Positions 23,553 through 35,269 of a stretch of 64,000 nt of DNA are shown in pieces. The position numbers were made by a program, and so were the translations under genes. The notes below the pieces were generated by a model. The model did not search any database and was not told the origin of the DNA. It worked only from the letters and a program-made list of their open reading frames with translations. The stretch lies in assembly GCA_033065855.1 (NCBI GenBank), contig JAVXUO010000672.1, positions 1 through 64,000 of the forward strand, given 5' to 3'. The DNA is from Escallonia rubra (lineage: Eukaryota > Streptophyta > Magnoliopsida > Escalloniales > Escalloniaceae). Within the stretch, counting starts at the first letter, position 1, and every line of letters starts with the position of its first letter.

Positions 23553-26500
23553 TCAATCATTTTCAGTTTGCGAATCATCTTCATCACTTTCCTCGTCGCC
23601 CTCTTCTTCGTGGGACTCGTCGTCCTCTTCATCTTCTAATTCATCCTCTTCATCAGTAGACTCGGTCACATCATCTCCAACACTTTCCACGTCTTCCGCG
23701 TCATCATCTACGACTTCTTCTCCCACAAGAAGTGTTGTTGGAAGAGGAAGATCGTCCTCCTCGTTGTTGACCTCAACAGGGAACAAGACACGTGGTTGGT
23801 CGGCTTGAAAGGAGTCTAGCTCACTGTCATATGTCACGGGCAATTTCTTGGACTTGATAGTTGTATACCAATGAGATTTGGGATTGGCGACGTCCTCCGC
23901 GTAAAAGACTTGTACAGCTTGACTAGCAAACACAAAGGGCTCGTCTGATGCAAGTCTTGACTTGACATTGACATCTACAATCCCTTGAGAGCTAACACGG
24001 ATTCCTCTACTGCATGTGACATCGAACCACGTACACTTGAACATTACCAGGCGGTTTTGGGAACCCAGATATGTTAGCTCAACAATCTCATCTAGCTCTC
24101 CGTAAAAGTCCATGCAATTCTCCAAGACTCCATTGTTTTGGGTTTGTTTTGTTCGGTCATCATCTTTTACGTTAAACCTAAACCCGTTGATGATATAGCC
24201 TCCGTAACAGGATGTTTGTTTGTTAGGGCCTTCGGCTAGTAATTTCAAGCAGGAGGCCACTGGTCTATCCATTGACTGAACCTATTGTAGATGACGGTAA
24301 AAATTAAGGATAAATCAGTATACTAATTGGCCACAGAACTGTATATAACACATAATATAATTTCGTTAAATAATCTTACACGGATTTTGAACCACTGTAC
24401 AAATTGTGATTTCCGATGAGATTCAAGTCCAGCGGGATCAGTGATTAAAGATTCCGCATCGAACTCACTGCAAACCAATATGCATTTGACTCGCTTAACA
24501 CACACTTTCAATTATGTACAGCAATGTAAGTGAATTAAGACTTTAACTTACTCAACGAATGCCGAAACTTCATCGCAATTTAGAAGGGCATATATTGTTG
24601 CAGCACTGTACTCTTCATCTGTTAGCCATCGAGTATACGTTCGGCCGAACGGACTACCTGACTGCTTGAATATTGACAATTGCCCTTCCAAATTTGTGCT
24701 TGCTCCGGGGTCATTTCGGCCTAGTTGATTTAACCTTGTACCAACATCAGGCCCGAAATATTGACTACAAAAGTTTACAAGTTCTTCCATTACGTAAGCC
24801 TCCGCAATTGAGCCCTCAACCCGAGCCTTATTACGGACTTTTTTCTTTAAATGGAACATGAACCTAGAAGTTTAGCGAATCGAGTTAGGTGGAATATCAA
24901 TGATAACAGATGTCGCATTAAGTGTAAACGAACAACTGTAACAATTTAAGGATTACCTCTCGAAGGGATACATCCACCGATATTGCACGGGTCCACCCAT
25001 CTTAGCTTCATATGCCAAGTGAACAGGCAGATGCTCCATTGAATCAAAGAACGAAGGTGGGAAGATTTTCTCCAGCTTGCAAATCGTCACCACAATGTTC
25101 TTCTCAAGCACTTCCATGTTACTCACCCGGATCGTAGAAGAGCATATATCTCGAAAGAAATGAGATAATTCAGTCAAAGTCTCGCAAACAACCCGTGGCA
25201 ACAGTCCCCGGAAGGCAATAGGAATGAATCTCTCCATGAATACGTGGCAGTCGTGACTCTTCATCCCTTGGAACTTGCATTCTGATACATTGCAACAACG
25301 AGATATGTTGGACGCAAACCCATCCAGAAGCTTCAAATTCTTAACCCACTGACAGACCTTCTCCACTTGTTTCTTGTCTAGACAGTAAGGTGCTTTCGGA
25401 AGTATGGTCCTCCCACTGACTGTCCGAGGATGCAATTCACGGCGTACACCCAACTGTTGTAGATCCCTTCTCGCTTTAAGGTGATATTTCGATTTGCCCT
25501 TGACATTCATCACTGTGTTGAACACATTATCAAAAATGTTCTTCTCAATATGCATCACATCCATGTTGTTTCGGATAACGAGCGTCCTCCAGTAGGCTAA
25601 CTCCCAGAAGATACAAAATTTTCTCCAGTTGTGCTCTTTCCCGAACCCTGCAATCTTCTGATCCGGCACACCCTTACCGTGTGGTATGTCAGTATCAAGT
25701 GCCTCCAGGTGTGAGAGTACTTCTTCACCAGATGGGTAGTCCAGTGTGACAACCTCACGCTCGATTGTCCCGTCAAATTTATCCTTCTGCCTACGAAACT
25801 GATGGCCCGGTGGCAAAAGCTTACGGTGACATCCGAACCACGAGGCCTTTCCGCCGTGCTTTAACGTATGACCGGGGTTCACGCCCATACAAGCAGGGCA
25901 TGCTAGCTTCCCATGTGTGCTCCAGCCACACGTCATTCCCAATGCGGGGAAATCATGTATAGTCCACATCAAAGTAGCCCTCATCTGAAAATTTTGTTTA
26001 AGGGATGCATTATATGTTTCGACTCCATGATTCCATAACTGTTTTAACTCATCAATCAACGGCCTTAAATACACATCTATGTCCTTACCGGGGCTCTTCG
26101 GCCCCGGAATAAGCAACGACAAGAACATATACGGCTTCTTCATGCACATGCCTAGTGGAAGGTTGTAAAGGACAATAATAACAGGCCAACATGAGTAAGG
26201 CGTGGTAGACTGACCGAAAAGGTTGAACCCATCGGTTGCAAGACCAAGTCTAACATTTCGAACTTCCTGAGCAAAGACTGGATGTCTGCAGTCAAACTCT
26301 TTCCACGCCTCTCCATCAGCTGGGTGTGTCAGCACATCGGCATCGTTGCTGCGAGTCTCACGGTGAGCCCTCATATGTTCAGCCGTATTGGAGGAGTAGT
26401 ACATTCTCTGAAGCCGTGGTGTGACCAGAAAATATCGTAATATCTTCCATGCAATATTTTTCTTCTTCCCTTTGTCCGGTTTGTACCTCGAATGATCACA

Positions 26501-27169
26501 TACTGGACACCGTGACAAATCCTTATTCTCTTTCCAGAATAATACACAATCGTTATTGCACGCATCTATCCGGTCATAGCTCAACCCAAGTTTCCTCATC
26601 ATCTTCTTCGTGTCATAGTACAACGGCGGTAGCTTTTCACTTTCGGGCAGTATTTCTTTGATTAAGGTAACAAACTCGTTAAAACCTTTCTCACTCAGCC
26701 CGTGGTCTGATTTCAACTGTAATAACCAACTAACCGCAGACAACCGTGTGTGTTTCGGAGCTCCATCCCACAGCGGCTCTTCCACAGCTCTCAACAACTC
26801 ATAAAACTGATGAGCCCCCTCGGTCGGCGGTTGTGGATTGTCGTTACCCCAGTCAACATTAGCATGCCCAGCATCCATAATCATATCTCAGTAATCATAT
26901 CGTGCCTCCTCCCTAACTTCAGTTTGACTTGCCGGGTTGGACGACAATACTATCGTTTCCCCGTGCTGCGTCCACCTTGTGTATCCACCCATAAAACCGT
27001 ATCGACGAAGATGCCATTTTACTTCAATTCTTTTTCTCCAGTGTAACAACTCATATCTACCGTACGGACACCTTATCTTATCAAGGTCAACATGTGCAGG
27101 ATGCGCATAAGCAAAGTCGAGAAATTTGTCAACGCGACACTCAAAATCTTCAGCATTCTTCCTTTTCAT
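23553..27169 (-). CDS. TNP2-type CACTA transposase, five exons, one internal stop
   Basis: This is the catalytic transposase of the CACTA element, which cuts and joins at the terminal inverted repeats. Exons on the minus strand are 27169-24957, 24863-24552, 24467-24380 and 24281-23553. A TGA at 26888-26890 interrupts the first of these, and the same frame continues past it. Domain order is as follows. A transposase-associated domain (PYGRYE...W) comes first. The Transposase_21/TNP2 core follows with LATDGFNLFG and the CPVC and CPAC cysteine pairs. A DUF4218-like part spans the first intron (YRWMYPFER joins FMFHLKK). A DUF4216-like part (SHWYTTI region) ends in a long Asp/Glu tail. Introns are GT-AG and keep phase, which supports the model. 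With only the one stop, translation could also restart at the Met at 26884 and omit the N-terminal domain. Confidence 0.88.
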
Positions 27170-27929
27170 CTAACTTCGATCGACTGACATGACGACTGAA
27201 TTATCGTACTGTATACCACCTTCAATAATGACCAGTAATTAGGCATTGCCGATGTAAATATGAGTGCATGAATGTTACAACATGTCTACATATTTCCCCT
27301 CCACTCTTGAACAGGTAGTGGTCATGTCCCATTCAGAAAAGCACATGTTTATAAAACAGTGAATAACTCATGCTTAGTCCCATGTCTGTGGAAAATTCGG
27401 CAGCACCTTCCCGTATTTCTCCAAGTACACGACATCGATTAGGTGTTCTAACATTCATCTAACCTTGCTCAGGAAGGTTTGACGGATGTTAGAACACCAG
27501 ATCTGTATGCACCCAGAGAAACACACGAGAACGTGTACCAAATATTCACGACATAGAACACAAAACATGAGTCAAAACACTATTTTATAAACAATTAGCT
27601 TTTCCAAACTGTCCAAACTAGACATCCAAAGGCTCATTACAAGGCATTACTTTGTAATGAGTACCTTTGAACGGGAACTAAGGGTTTCTATGCATGCATA
27701 CGTTCAGAAATTGATAAGATATGCAAGAATCTTTTCGAAATATCAAAACTGCAGAAAGATCGTTCCATATGTTACCAATTCCACATTAAATAGAATTCAT
27801 TGGCAACGAGTTGAACCATCTCGTTGCCAATGGACTTCTCAAAACAACAACTAATATAAAAAAGGCAGGATTTGTAAACAACGGGTAATTGAACCATCTC
27901 TGGGCAACATGGAGTAATTATGGGATGTA
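27170..27929. other. CACTA internal region upstream of TNP2
   Basis: I see no gene here. The stretch is probably 5' leader or intron of the transposon transcript. Confidence 0.5.
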
Positions 27930-28905
27930 CAAGGGCTAATTATGGCTAACTGGATTATTAGGGTTAATTACGAGTATTAATTATAGCTGATTAGGGTTGA
28001 TTAGGACTAATTAGGGTTATTTAGTCCTAATTAGGGTTTAATTGTGCCGAGTAGTGCTGATTAGTCCTAATTAGGCTTAATTGGGTTATGTTAGGACTAA
28101 TTAATGTTAATGAGGGCTAGTTTCGGATAATTATAGCTGATTAGGGTTGATTAGGACTAATTAGGGTTATTTAGTCCTAATTAGGGTTTAATTGTGCTGA
28201 TTAGTCCTAATTAGGGCTAATTAGGCTTAATTGGGTTATGTTAGGGCTAATTAATGTTAATGAGGACTAATTTCATATAATTATAGCTGATTAGGGTTGA
28301 TTAGGACTAATTAGGGTTATTTAGTCCTAATTAGGGTTTAATTGTGCCGAGTAGTGCTGATTAGTCCTAATTAGGGCTAATTAGGCTTAATTGGGTTATG
28401 TTAGGGCTAATTAGTGTTAATGAGGGCTAGTTTTGGATAATTATAGTTGATTAGGACTAATTAGGGTTATTTAGTCCTAATTAGGATTTAATTGTGCCGA
28501 GTAGTGCTGATTAGTCCTAATTAGGGCTAATTAGGCTTAATTGGGTTATGTTACGGCTAATTAATGTTAATGAGGGCTAGATTCGGATAATTATAGCTAA
28601 TTAGGGTTGATTAGGACTAATTAGGGTTATTTAGTCCTAATTAGGGTTTAATTGTGCCGAGTAGTGCTGATTAGTCCTAATTAGGGCTAATTAGGCTTAA
28701 TTGGGTTATGTTACGGCTAATTAATGTTAATGGGGGCTAGTTTCGGATAATTATAGCTAATTAGGATTGATTAGGACTAATTAGGGTTATTTAGTCCTAA
28801 TTAGGGTTTTAATGGTGCCGAATATTGTTGATTAGTCCTAACTAGCGCTAATTAGGCTTAATTGGGTTATGTTAGTGTAAATTACGACTAATTAGGCTAA
28901 CCATA
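27930..28905. repeat. Tandem array of a 147-161 bp unit built from CTAATTAGGG words
   Basis: About six copies are present. The landmark GTGCCGAGTAGTGCTGATTAG or its variant recurs near 28045, 28192, 28345, 28494, 28654 and 28815. Each unit is itself a mosaic of 10-12 bp words (CTAATTAGGG, GATTAGTCCTAA, TTAGGACTAATTAG) in both orientations, so single strands could fold back. The array lies between the transposon's right end and its transposase gene. Confidence 0.92.
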
Positions 28906-29199
28906 ATCAATATGCGCATAATTGGGTTCATTTGGGCTAATTTGGGGTAATTATAGCTAATTTGATTTTCATTAGGTTCTTAGGGTTAATTAAAACTAAT
29001 TAGGCTCGTTAGACCTAAAAGTGGAATATTGATTTACTAAAATATTGTTAATCAGAACTAATTAGGGCTAATTATAGCCAGTGCTGGAGCCACGATGAGA
29101 TTCCAGGGGTGCATGCTAAAAATGTCGCATTAACCTAACTAACCTAAATTTAATGCACATTCAACAATCTCAATTCCGACACCTCATATAGGCTGTCGA

Positions 29200-30095
29200 T
29201 ATGGTGTCTGATATGTGTCTGACACCTCCGGACACGTGTCCGACACATACCAACATGTGTCTGACGCCTACCGACACGCACCTCCAGACACATCGGCATA
29301 CGTTAATTTTGTCTGTGTCTGCGCTAACTAACAGGTATCTCAATCCAATTGGGTCCCATCCTCCGTCAACAATCTCAATTCTCAATTCTCAAATGCTCAA
29401 TGCAATAAAAATTAATAAAAATCACACATTCAATCCAATTGGGTCCTATCCTCTGTCAATAATCTCAATATCTCAAATGCTCAATGCACAATTAACAATC
29501 TAAAATCATCAATTAACAACCTAAAATCATCAATTAATAATCACAATTACTTCAAATGCACAGCCAATAACCTAAAATCATCAATTAACAACCTAAAACC
29601 ATCGATCAATAATCACAATTCTCAAATGCACAATTAACAACCTAAAATTATCAAACAAATTATCAATGTTCAAATGTAAAAAAATTGTTCAAAATACACA
29701 TATCCGATGCGCTTGAATTATTTCAATTTAGGGTTCGATTGTATCAGGACATTCAATTTAGGGTTCAATTAGGGGATAAATTAGTTTAATTTAGGATTTG
29801 ATTCGATTAGGGCATTCAATTTAGGATTTAATTATGGTTCAATTACTTCAATCTATTAGTTCAATTTAGGGTTCGGTTGAATTAGGGCATTAAATTTAGG
29901 GTTCAATTAGGGGGTTCGATTAGTTCAATTTAGGGTTCGATTGGATTAGGGCATTCAATTTAGGGTTCAATTAGGGGTTCAATTAGTTTAATTTAGGGTT
30001 CGATTCGATTAGGGCATTCAATTTAGGGTTTAATTAGGGTTCAATTACTTCAATTTAGGGTTCAATTATGGTTCAATTACTTCAATTTAGTGGTC
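29200..30095. repeat. Cluster of minisatellites in the CACTA 5' region
   Basis: Positions 29200-29310 repeat GACAC-centred words. Positions 29370-29660 repeat AATCTCAAATGC / AACCTAAAATCATCAATTAAC units. Positions 29725-30095 repeat 'CAATTTAGGGTTCGATT / GGGCATTCAATTTAGGGTTCAATTAGGG', with a period of roughly 60-70 bp. No gene was found in these arrays. Confidence 0.85.
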
Positions 30096-31010
30096 AGTTG
30101 AATTGGGACCCTATTCATTCATTCTAAAAAAAGAAAAAAAAGTAAACGAACGATGTCATACACCATCTTAAGTAAAAAAAACTAAGTATGTTTGTTCACC
30201 TGAGACATATTTCTGCTCGGGAGCACTCTGCAACTAAAGTTTCTGTCACTAGGTTTTTTCATCGATTTTGTAAGGCCAGTCTTTTCATTAATGAAAAGAA
30301 AAGCGGAGGCCCACCATCTACTAGCATTGTGGTTTGGAATCGATTCTTTATCAATGGCCCACCCTTTCTTTGAACCTTGTCCTTGATATTTTACATTGAT
30401 TGGACTAAATATCAACAAGTATCCACGAATTTCGCATAAAAAAAATAAAAAAAATTAGACGCTCTTGCAACTACAGTAAACAATGCCACAGACCCGCCTC
30501 ATAACATCGAGTAAGAATCGCGAAGAAAACACAAGACAATAGATGTACTACCAACATAAGCTAGAGGAGGTTTAGATGCACCTTGTAAGGTTTTTGAAGA
30601 TGTGTGGCGCTGCAGTGGTGGCGGCGCGGCAGTGGTGGCGGCGATCCTTCGGTTTTGAAGATGGGCGACAGTGGCGGCGTCGGTGGCTGTGGCAGGCTAT
30701 ATTCCGTCGGGGGCTAGGTTAACGGGGATGGCGACGGAGGGAATATCGCCGGTGAGAGAGAGAGAGAGCAACGGGAGAAAGAAAAGTAAAGGGGATCTGA
30801 TCTTTTTAAGGACTTTACCGACGGAACACACCCGTCGGTAAAAGTCCGTCGGCAAAACCCTACTTTCACCGACGGGTGTTTTTACCGACGGAATTATTCC
30901 GTCGTTAAATAGTTTTACCGACGGTTATTTCCGTCTCTGAAACGACTTTTAGCGACGGAATTTGGTCCGTCGCTAAAAGTTCGTCGCTAATTCCTTCTTT
31001 TCTTGTAGTG
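30096..31010 (-). promoter_or_regulatory. CACTA right end: subterminal repeats and probable 5' leader
   Basis: Positions 30800-31010 carry many TTAGCGACGGA / ACCGACGG / CCGTCGGTAAAA words ending in the terminal repeat. Positions 30600-30780 are GGTGG-rich with a GA run. Because both genes read leftward, this end should contain the promoter. No specific TATA box could be assigned with confidence. Confidence 0.7.
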
Positions 31011-32752
31011 AGGGTAGAAACCCTTAATCTAACTCGATATGAGGATGGCATACCTTTTTATCCCAGTTTTACTCTCAGTCCAGTTCTGGTTCAGTTGGCG
31101 TATCCATAGAAAATCCTGTGCACCCCTACGAAGACTTTTCCCATAGTGTCAAAGCGCCCAACCATTAGCGAACATCGTTGGCTCCGATTTTCACATATGA
31201 GTCTTTTCTATGTGTGCCTAAATGTCCATCCGCTTTTACGTGCTGTTAGCTCCGACTTCTACACATGAAGCGTCCAATTGCTGACACCTCTTTTCTGAAC
31301 TGCATTGGTCTGATTCCTTTCCTGGAATATGTAGGAAGCCTTGCAAAGGTTCAACCTCATGTTTGTGTGAGTCTTTGAGTCAGTTTTGAGTCATGTGGTT
31401 TTTTTCGTATTCCTTACTATAAAAATGTGTTTATTTTACGATGATGTTTGCTCGCACATGAGCTCCCTCACCGAGGGCTTTGTAGACACCCTATTTTTTG
31501 TAGTTTTATTTTATTTTTTACATTTATTGGGCTTTAATAATAAACAAAGTTTATTATTTAATATTGGGATAATAAGTGATAGACCTTATTCACTTAATTC
31601 AGCTTAGTTAGTCCAGTCCAGTCAATTTAGCACAAATTAATTAGGTCCGGTCCATTGGATGACTAGCCTAGTTAATTAAGGTTAACCCAAGTTAGGTTAG
31701 AGTTAAGAAGGAAGGTTTGACTTCAAAACTTGAGATTCAATTTGAGAGACAAAGTGATTGGTGTGAATATGAGAAGAGTTTCCCGAATCTGATATTAACC
31801 TTGACCGTTAATCAAGATAATTACCTATTTTGGGACTTGATAATGCCCCAAAATTCATAATAAAATATATAAAAATTCAGGGGTAAACCGGCTGGTATTC
31901 GATTAACTGGCCACTTAGTTGACTTTTGTCAATTTGAGATTTTATCACTTATTAGTACTTATCTCTAGCCTTGCAGATTGGCATTGCCAATCTTATTGGA
32001 TTCTGTGACTCTGAGCACTATTGAAAGGGCTCTTGGCCCTCATTTTTTGGGGGAGAAGCTTATTCTCTTTGCTGCTTGCGTATCATTTCTATGTGAAGTG
32101 ATATGCTTGCTATCTCAAGAATTCAAGCCATTTAAATATACTTTAAAAATGTCGTTCTAGTCTTTGCATCGGATCATATGGAGAACATTCTCGAGCCTCC
32201 AAGAAAGCTACTTCAAAAGGTAACTTTTTTTATAGTTTTTTAGCTTAAAAATCATATAGATCATCTCCCAATCTTGTAGTTACATTTCAGTTCAAAAACA
32301 TCAAAAAAAGTCTTTTCATTTCTTTGTCTACGTCTAAGTCCCGAAATGCAGACTATTTTCATATGACCAGTGTCAAACTACGATGGCTTTGATTACGGTT
32401 AGTCCGACTGGATACGTAGGTCATTTAACCCCTGTTGTCGAATTTAAACCAATAATATAGAAATAAACTTACGGTTTGTTTTATGCATTTTTACATGTTT
32501 ATGTGTTATATGTTTTAAAGGTAAAAAATCAATAAAAATGAAGTAGAGACCGAAAGGGCGTGGTAGGTGCCTAATACCTTCCCGCTACATAACTTAGTCC
32601 CCGAACCCGTCTCTTGGTTTCGATAGACTAGTGTCGTCCTTCTTGTACACCATTAGAGTCTTTTTAAGATTTTTCTTATTTTCTATAACTTAAATTAAAT
32701 AAGATGACGACTCTTAAAATTTTAGAATTTTTTTTGGAGGCGATGCGCCACA
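31011..32752 (+). mobile_element. Tat-like fossil, copy B, right part with full LTR
   Basis: This resumes copy B after the AGG duplication with GTAGAAACCC. A candidate LTR starts at 31481 (TGTAGACACCC) and ends near 32752 (GATGCGCCACA), about 1.27 kb. Its parts match 14807-15771 and 17958-18403. No coding domain is present. Confidence 0.6.
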
Positions 32753-33860
32753 CATAGAAATCATATAAACATCTAGCATCATTTCTAGAAAAGGATTGCT
32801 ATTTACTCACCATATTATGATTATCATTCATGCCACTATTGGCTTGAATATTTCTTGATTCCCCTACAATAATATTGCCACCATTGTTGGCAGCGTTATT
32901 CTCAGTGTCATTATTGAGTCCATTAGTTCTTACATGACTTCTTGCACTTGGCATTTTCCTTTTCAGATTAAAAAGGCCTCACCGAGCGTACCAGCGTTTG
33001 TGCTTGTAGGCAAACTCTCGATCAATATGCGGAAACCTTTTACAAAAAGCTAAACTAAAAGTAAGCACCTAAAAAAGATAGATAAATATTTTGATTCATG
33101 GTGAGTGTATTAAAAAGTACAAGGCTACCAAGCCTGGAACTTGAAATCCCAATTGATGGGCGTCAAAGCCTCCAAACGTAAAAAGAAAAAGAAAAAGAAA
33201 GAACAAAGACAAGTCATGATTTGTTTAAGAGTTGAGTTATGTTTTATTTCTCTCATTTCCTCCTTTTATCATTTTTTAAAGATAACTACTTTGCAATTGC
33301 CAAAAACCGTTTTGAATTCTTCATAGCCACTCACAACTGCCTGTTCGTATTTCTTGTAACTACTATCGATTACTTCTCTTTTATCGACGGCTATTTCAAA
33401 ACTGTCACTATTTTTTTTTAAAATTAGGTCACACGTTCTATTAGTCTTAACTGCTTTTACTAACCTCAGTAGCCACCTGCCATTGATAATCATAAGCAGC
33501 CTTGAATGGAATGACATGTGACTTAAATCTCTAACTTCTTTATCATGTGCACATGTTCATATCTTATTGGCCACGTCATAATTTTAATTTTTATGTGCCA
33601 ACTATAAATTTATCGATGCCGGATAGCTAGAATAAATCTTACGATGCAGCCCGTTACCGCGGGTAATTTGGAGGCATCTCACATAATTAAGCTTTAAGCA
33701 ATTGAAATGTGCATAAACAATACAAAGAATAAGTATAGTTGTATAGGAATGTGTTGTGGAGAGCAATCAAAGTATGTCATCCTTCAAACTAACCGGTAAA
33801 GTGTTCAGACTTTAGTAGTACATCAATTGGTAGTTTTACAATAAAAAGGTGGTCAAGACC
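32753..33860. other. Spacer, mostly unassigned
   Basis: AT-rich sequence with no recognised repeat. The only coding-like item is the short minus-strand segment at 32811-32954. Confidence 0.5.
32811..32954 (-). CDS. Possible short first exon, 48 codons (uncharacterised)
   Basis: From an ATG at 32954 the minus strand reads MPSARSHVRTNGLNNDTENN and goes on, Asn- and Gly-rich, to a good splice donor (ATG|GTGAGTAAAT) at 32811-32806. I do not recognise the product. It could be the first exon of a host gene, the start of a retroelement gag, or chance. No second exon could be matched nearby. Confidence 0.2.
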
Positions 33861-34240
33861 AGTGTTATTAAAGGCGCAGATGCACTTAAGGCGTAAAGGG
33901 TCCCTACAGCCTAGGCGCAGGGCATGGGCGAGCGCCTTTTCCAAGCGAGGCTCAAAATAAAATTATACAAAAATAAAAAATAGAGATAAAAAATAAATAT
34001 ATAGTAATGCATTCAACCAATAAAATTACATAAAAGATTTCAGAAATTTTTATCTCGATTTTATAGCGGAGAAGTTTCTCAGGAATTGTTAGATAAGATC
34101 TTGATTTTCATTCAGGCAATTAGAAGACTAAACCAGTAGTCCAGCACTAACAAATTTGACTGTTGAAAGAGAAAAGCACACCAATGAGAAAAGCACAACA
34201 AATTAGACAGTAACTTTGCACTGCCTAAAAACTTTAAAAA

Positions 34241-35269
34241 TGGATAGTTCCGTTTCAGTCCCTTGTACTTTTTCCTTTTTTTATTTTGCACCCTACAGTT
34301 CAAAATCCTTGAGATTGATCCATGTACTATAAATTAAGCCCCTCTGATAGCTTTCTCCATCCAAAATAACCACGTAACATGCACATGGTCACTTTTTTTA
34401 GGGTACTTCTATAGAGTCATGCTAATGGACACGAAAAAAATTGTTAAGGGAATACAATCAACAACACCATAATAAACCACCACCAACCACCATCCAAATC
34501 GTTGATGTCGCCAACCGCCCTACCTACTTACCAATGCCACCACATCCATCCACCAACACCTCTACCAACACCACCGTAGCAACCCACCAATCACCACTGT
34601 ACACATCCATCAACACCAGGATACCCATCGAACAACACCACCCCCAATACCCAACAACACGACCTGCCCACCCATAGAAATTCACCGCCACTGCCACACT
34701 ACCCACCAAAAAAGACCACCATCACTGACACCCTACCTACCTACCAATATTACCACACCCACCTTACAAGACCCCTACTAAGACCAGCATAGCCACCCTC
34801 TGTACCACAACCCAGCAATACCCACCAACACCACTGTACCCATGAATTGTCAACACTACACTACCAATCCACCAACACCACAGTACCCACCAATAACACA
34901 ATTATGAATGCAGTCAAACCCACCCACTATCATGGTGGGTTGCGTCGGTTGATTGCGACATGTTTACGGCATCGTTGGGTACCGCGTTGGCTCAAAGGGA
35001 CGGATCTGTGGACTGCGTGGGTGGAGAGGACAAACTTTGGGTTCGAAAAATTGTTTAGGGCCTTTCTCCAAGTTGGAAATGAGCTGGACAAAAATACCCT
35101 AAAAAATGTGACCACGTGCATGTCACTTGGTCATTTTGGATGGAAAAAAACTAACGGAGGAGCTTAATTGATGACGGAGAATAGTACATGGATCAATTTT
35201 AAGGATTTTGAACTGTAGGAACCAAAATAAGAAAGTGTAAAGTACTATGGACCAAAATGGAATTATCCT
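34241..35269. mobile_element. MULE-like non-autonomous element with long TIRs
   Basis: Inverted repeats of about 160 bp start GGATAGTTCC (left) and, inverted, GGATAATTCC (right). They share CAGTTCAAAATCCTT and TTGATCCATGTACTA. The 9-bp target duplication CTTTAAAAA is exact (34232-34240 and 35270-35278), as expected for Mutator-like elements. The core (about 34440-34900) is ACC-rich low-complexity DNA. No transposase is present. Confidence 0.88.

Larger units (their letters stand above)
19762..31010 (-). mobile_element. CACTA (En/Spm) DNA transposon, 11.25 kb
   Basis: The left end reads CACTACAAGGAAAA and the right end is its inverse, TTTTCTTGTAGTG. Both are flanked by the 3-bp duplication AGG (19759-19761 and 31011-31013). 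The undisturbed copy A near 14258 reads through AAAGGGTAGAAACCC, giving the empty site. Subterminal arrays of CCGTCGCTAAA/TTAGCGACGG words lie at both ends. Inside, on the minus strand, are a TNP2-type transposase gene (23553-27169) and a TNPA/PttA-like gene (20362-23344), so transcription starts near the right end. Both genes carry defects. The ends look fit to be mobilised by a related transposase, which is inference. Confidence 0.95.

Noticed and set aside
27930-28905. CRISPR-like regularly spaced repeats
   Set aside because: The units are contiguous without unique spacers, unit length drifts, and the genome is a plant.
29725-30095. Interstitial telomere
   Set aside because: TTTAGGG words are spaced by other sequence with a 60-70 bp period and are not a continuous heptamer array. 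The array lies inside a CACTA element.
34441-34709. Thr/Pro/His-rich frames
   Set aside because: Low-complexity core of the MULE-like element, open on both strands.
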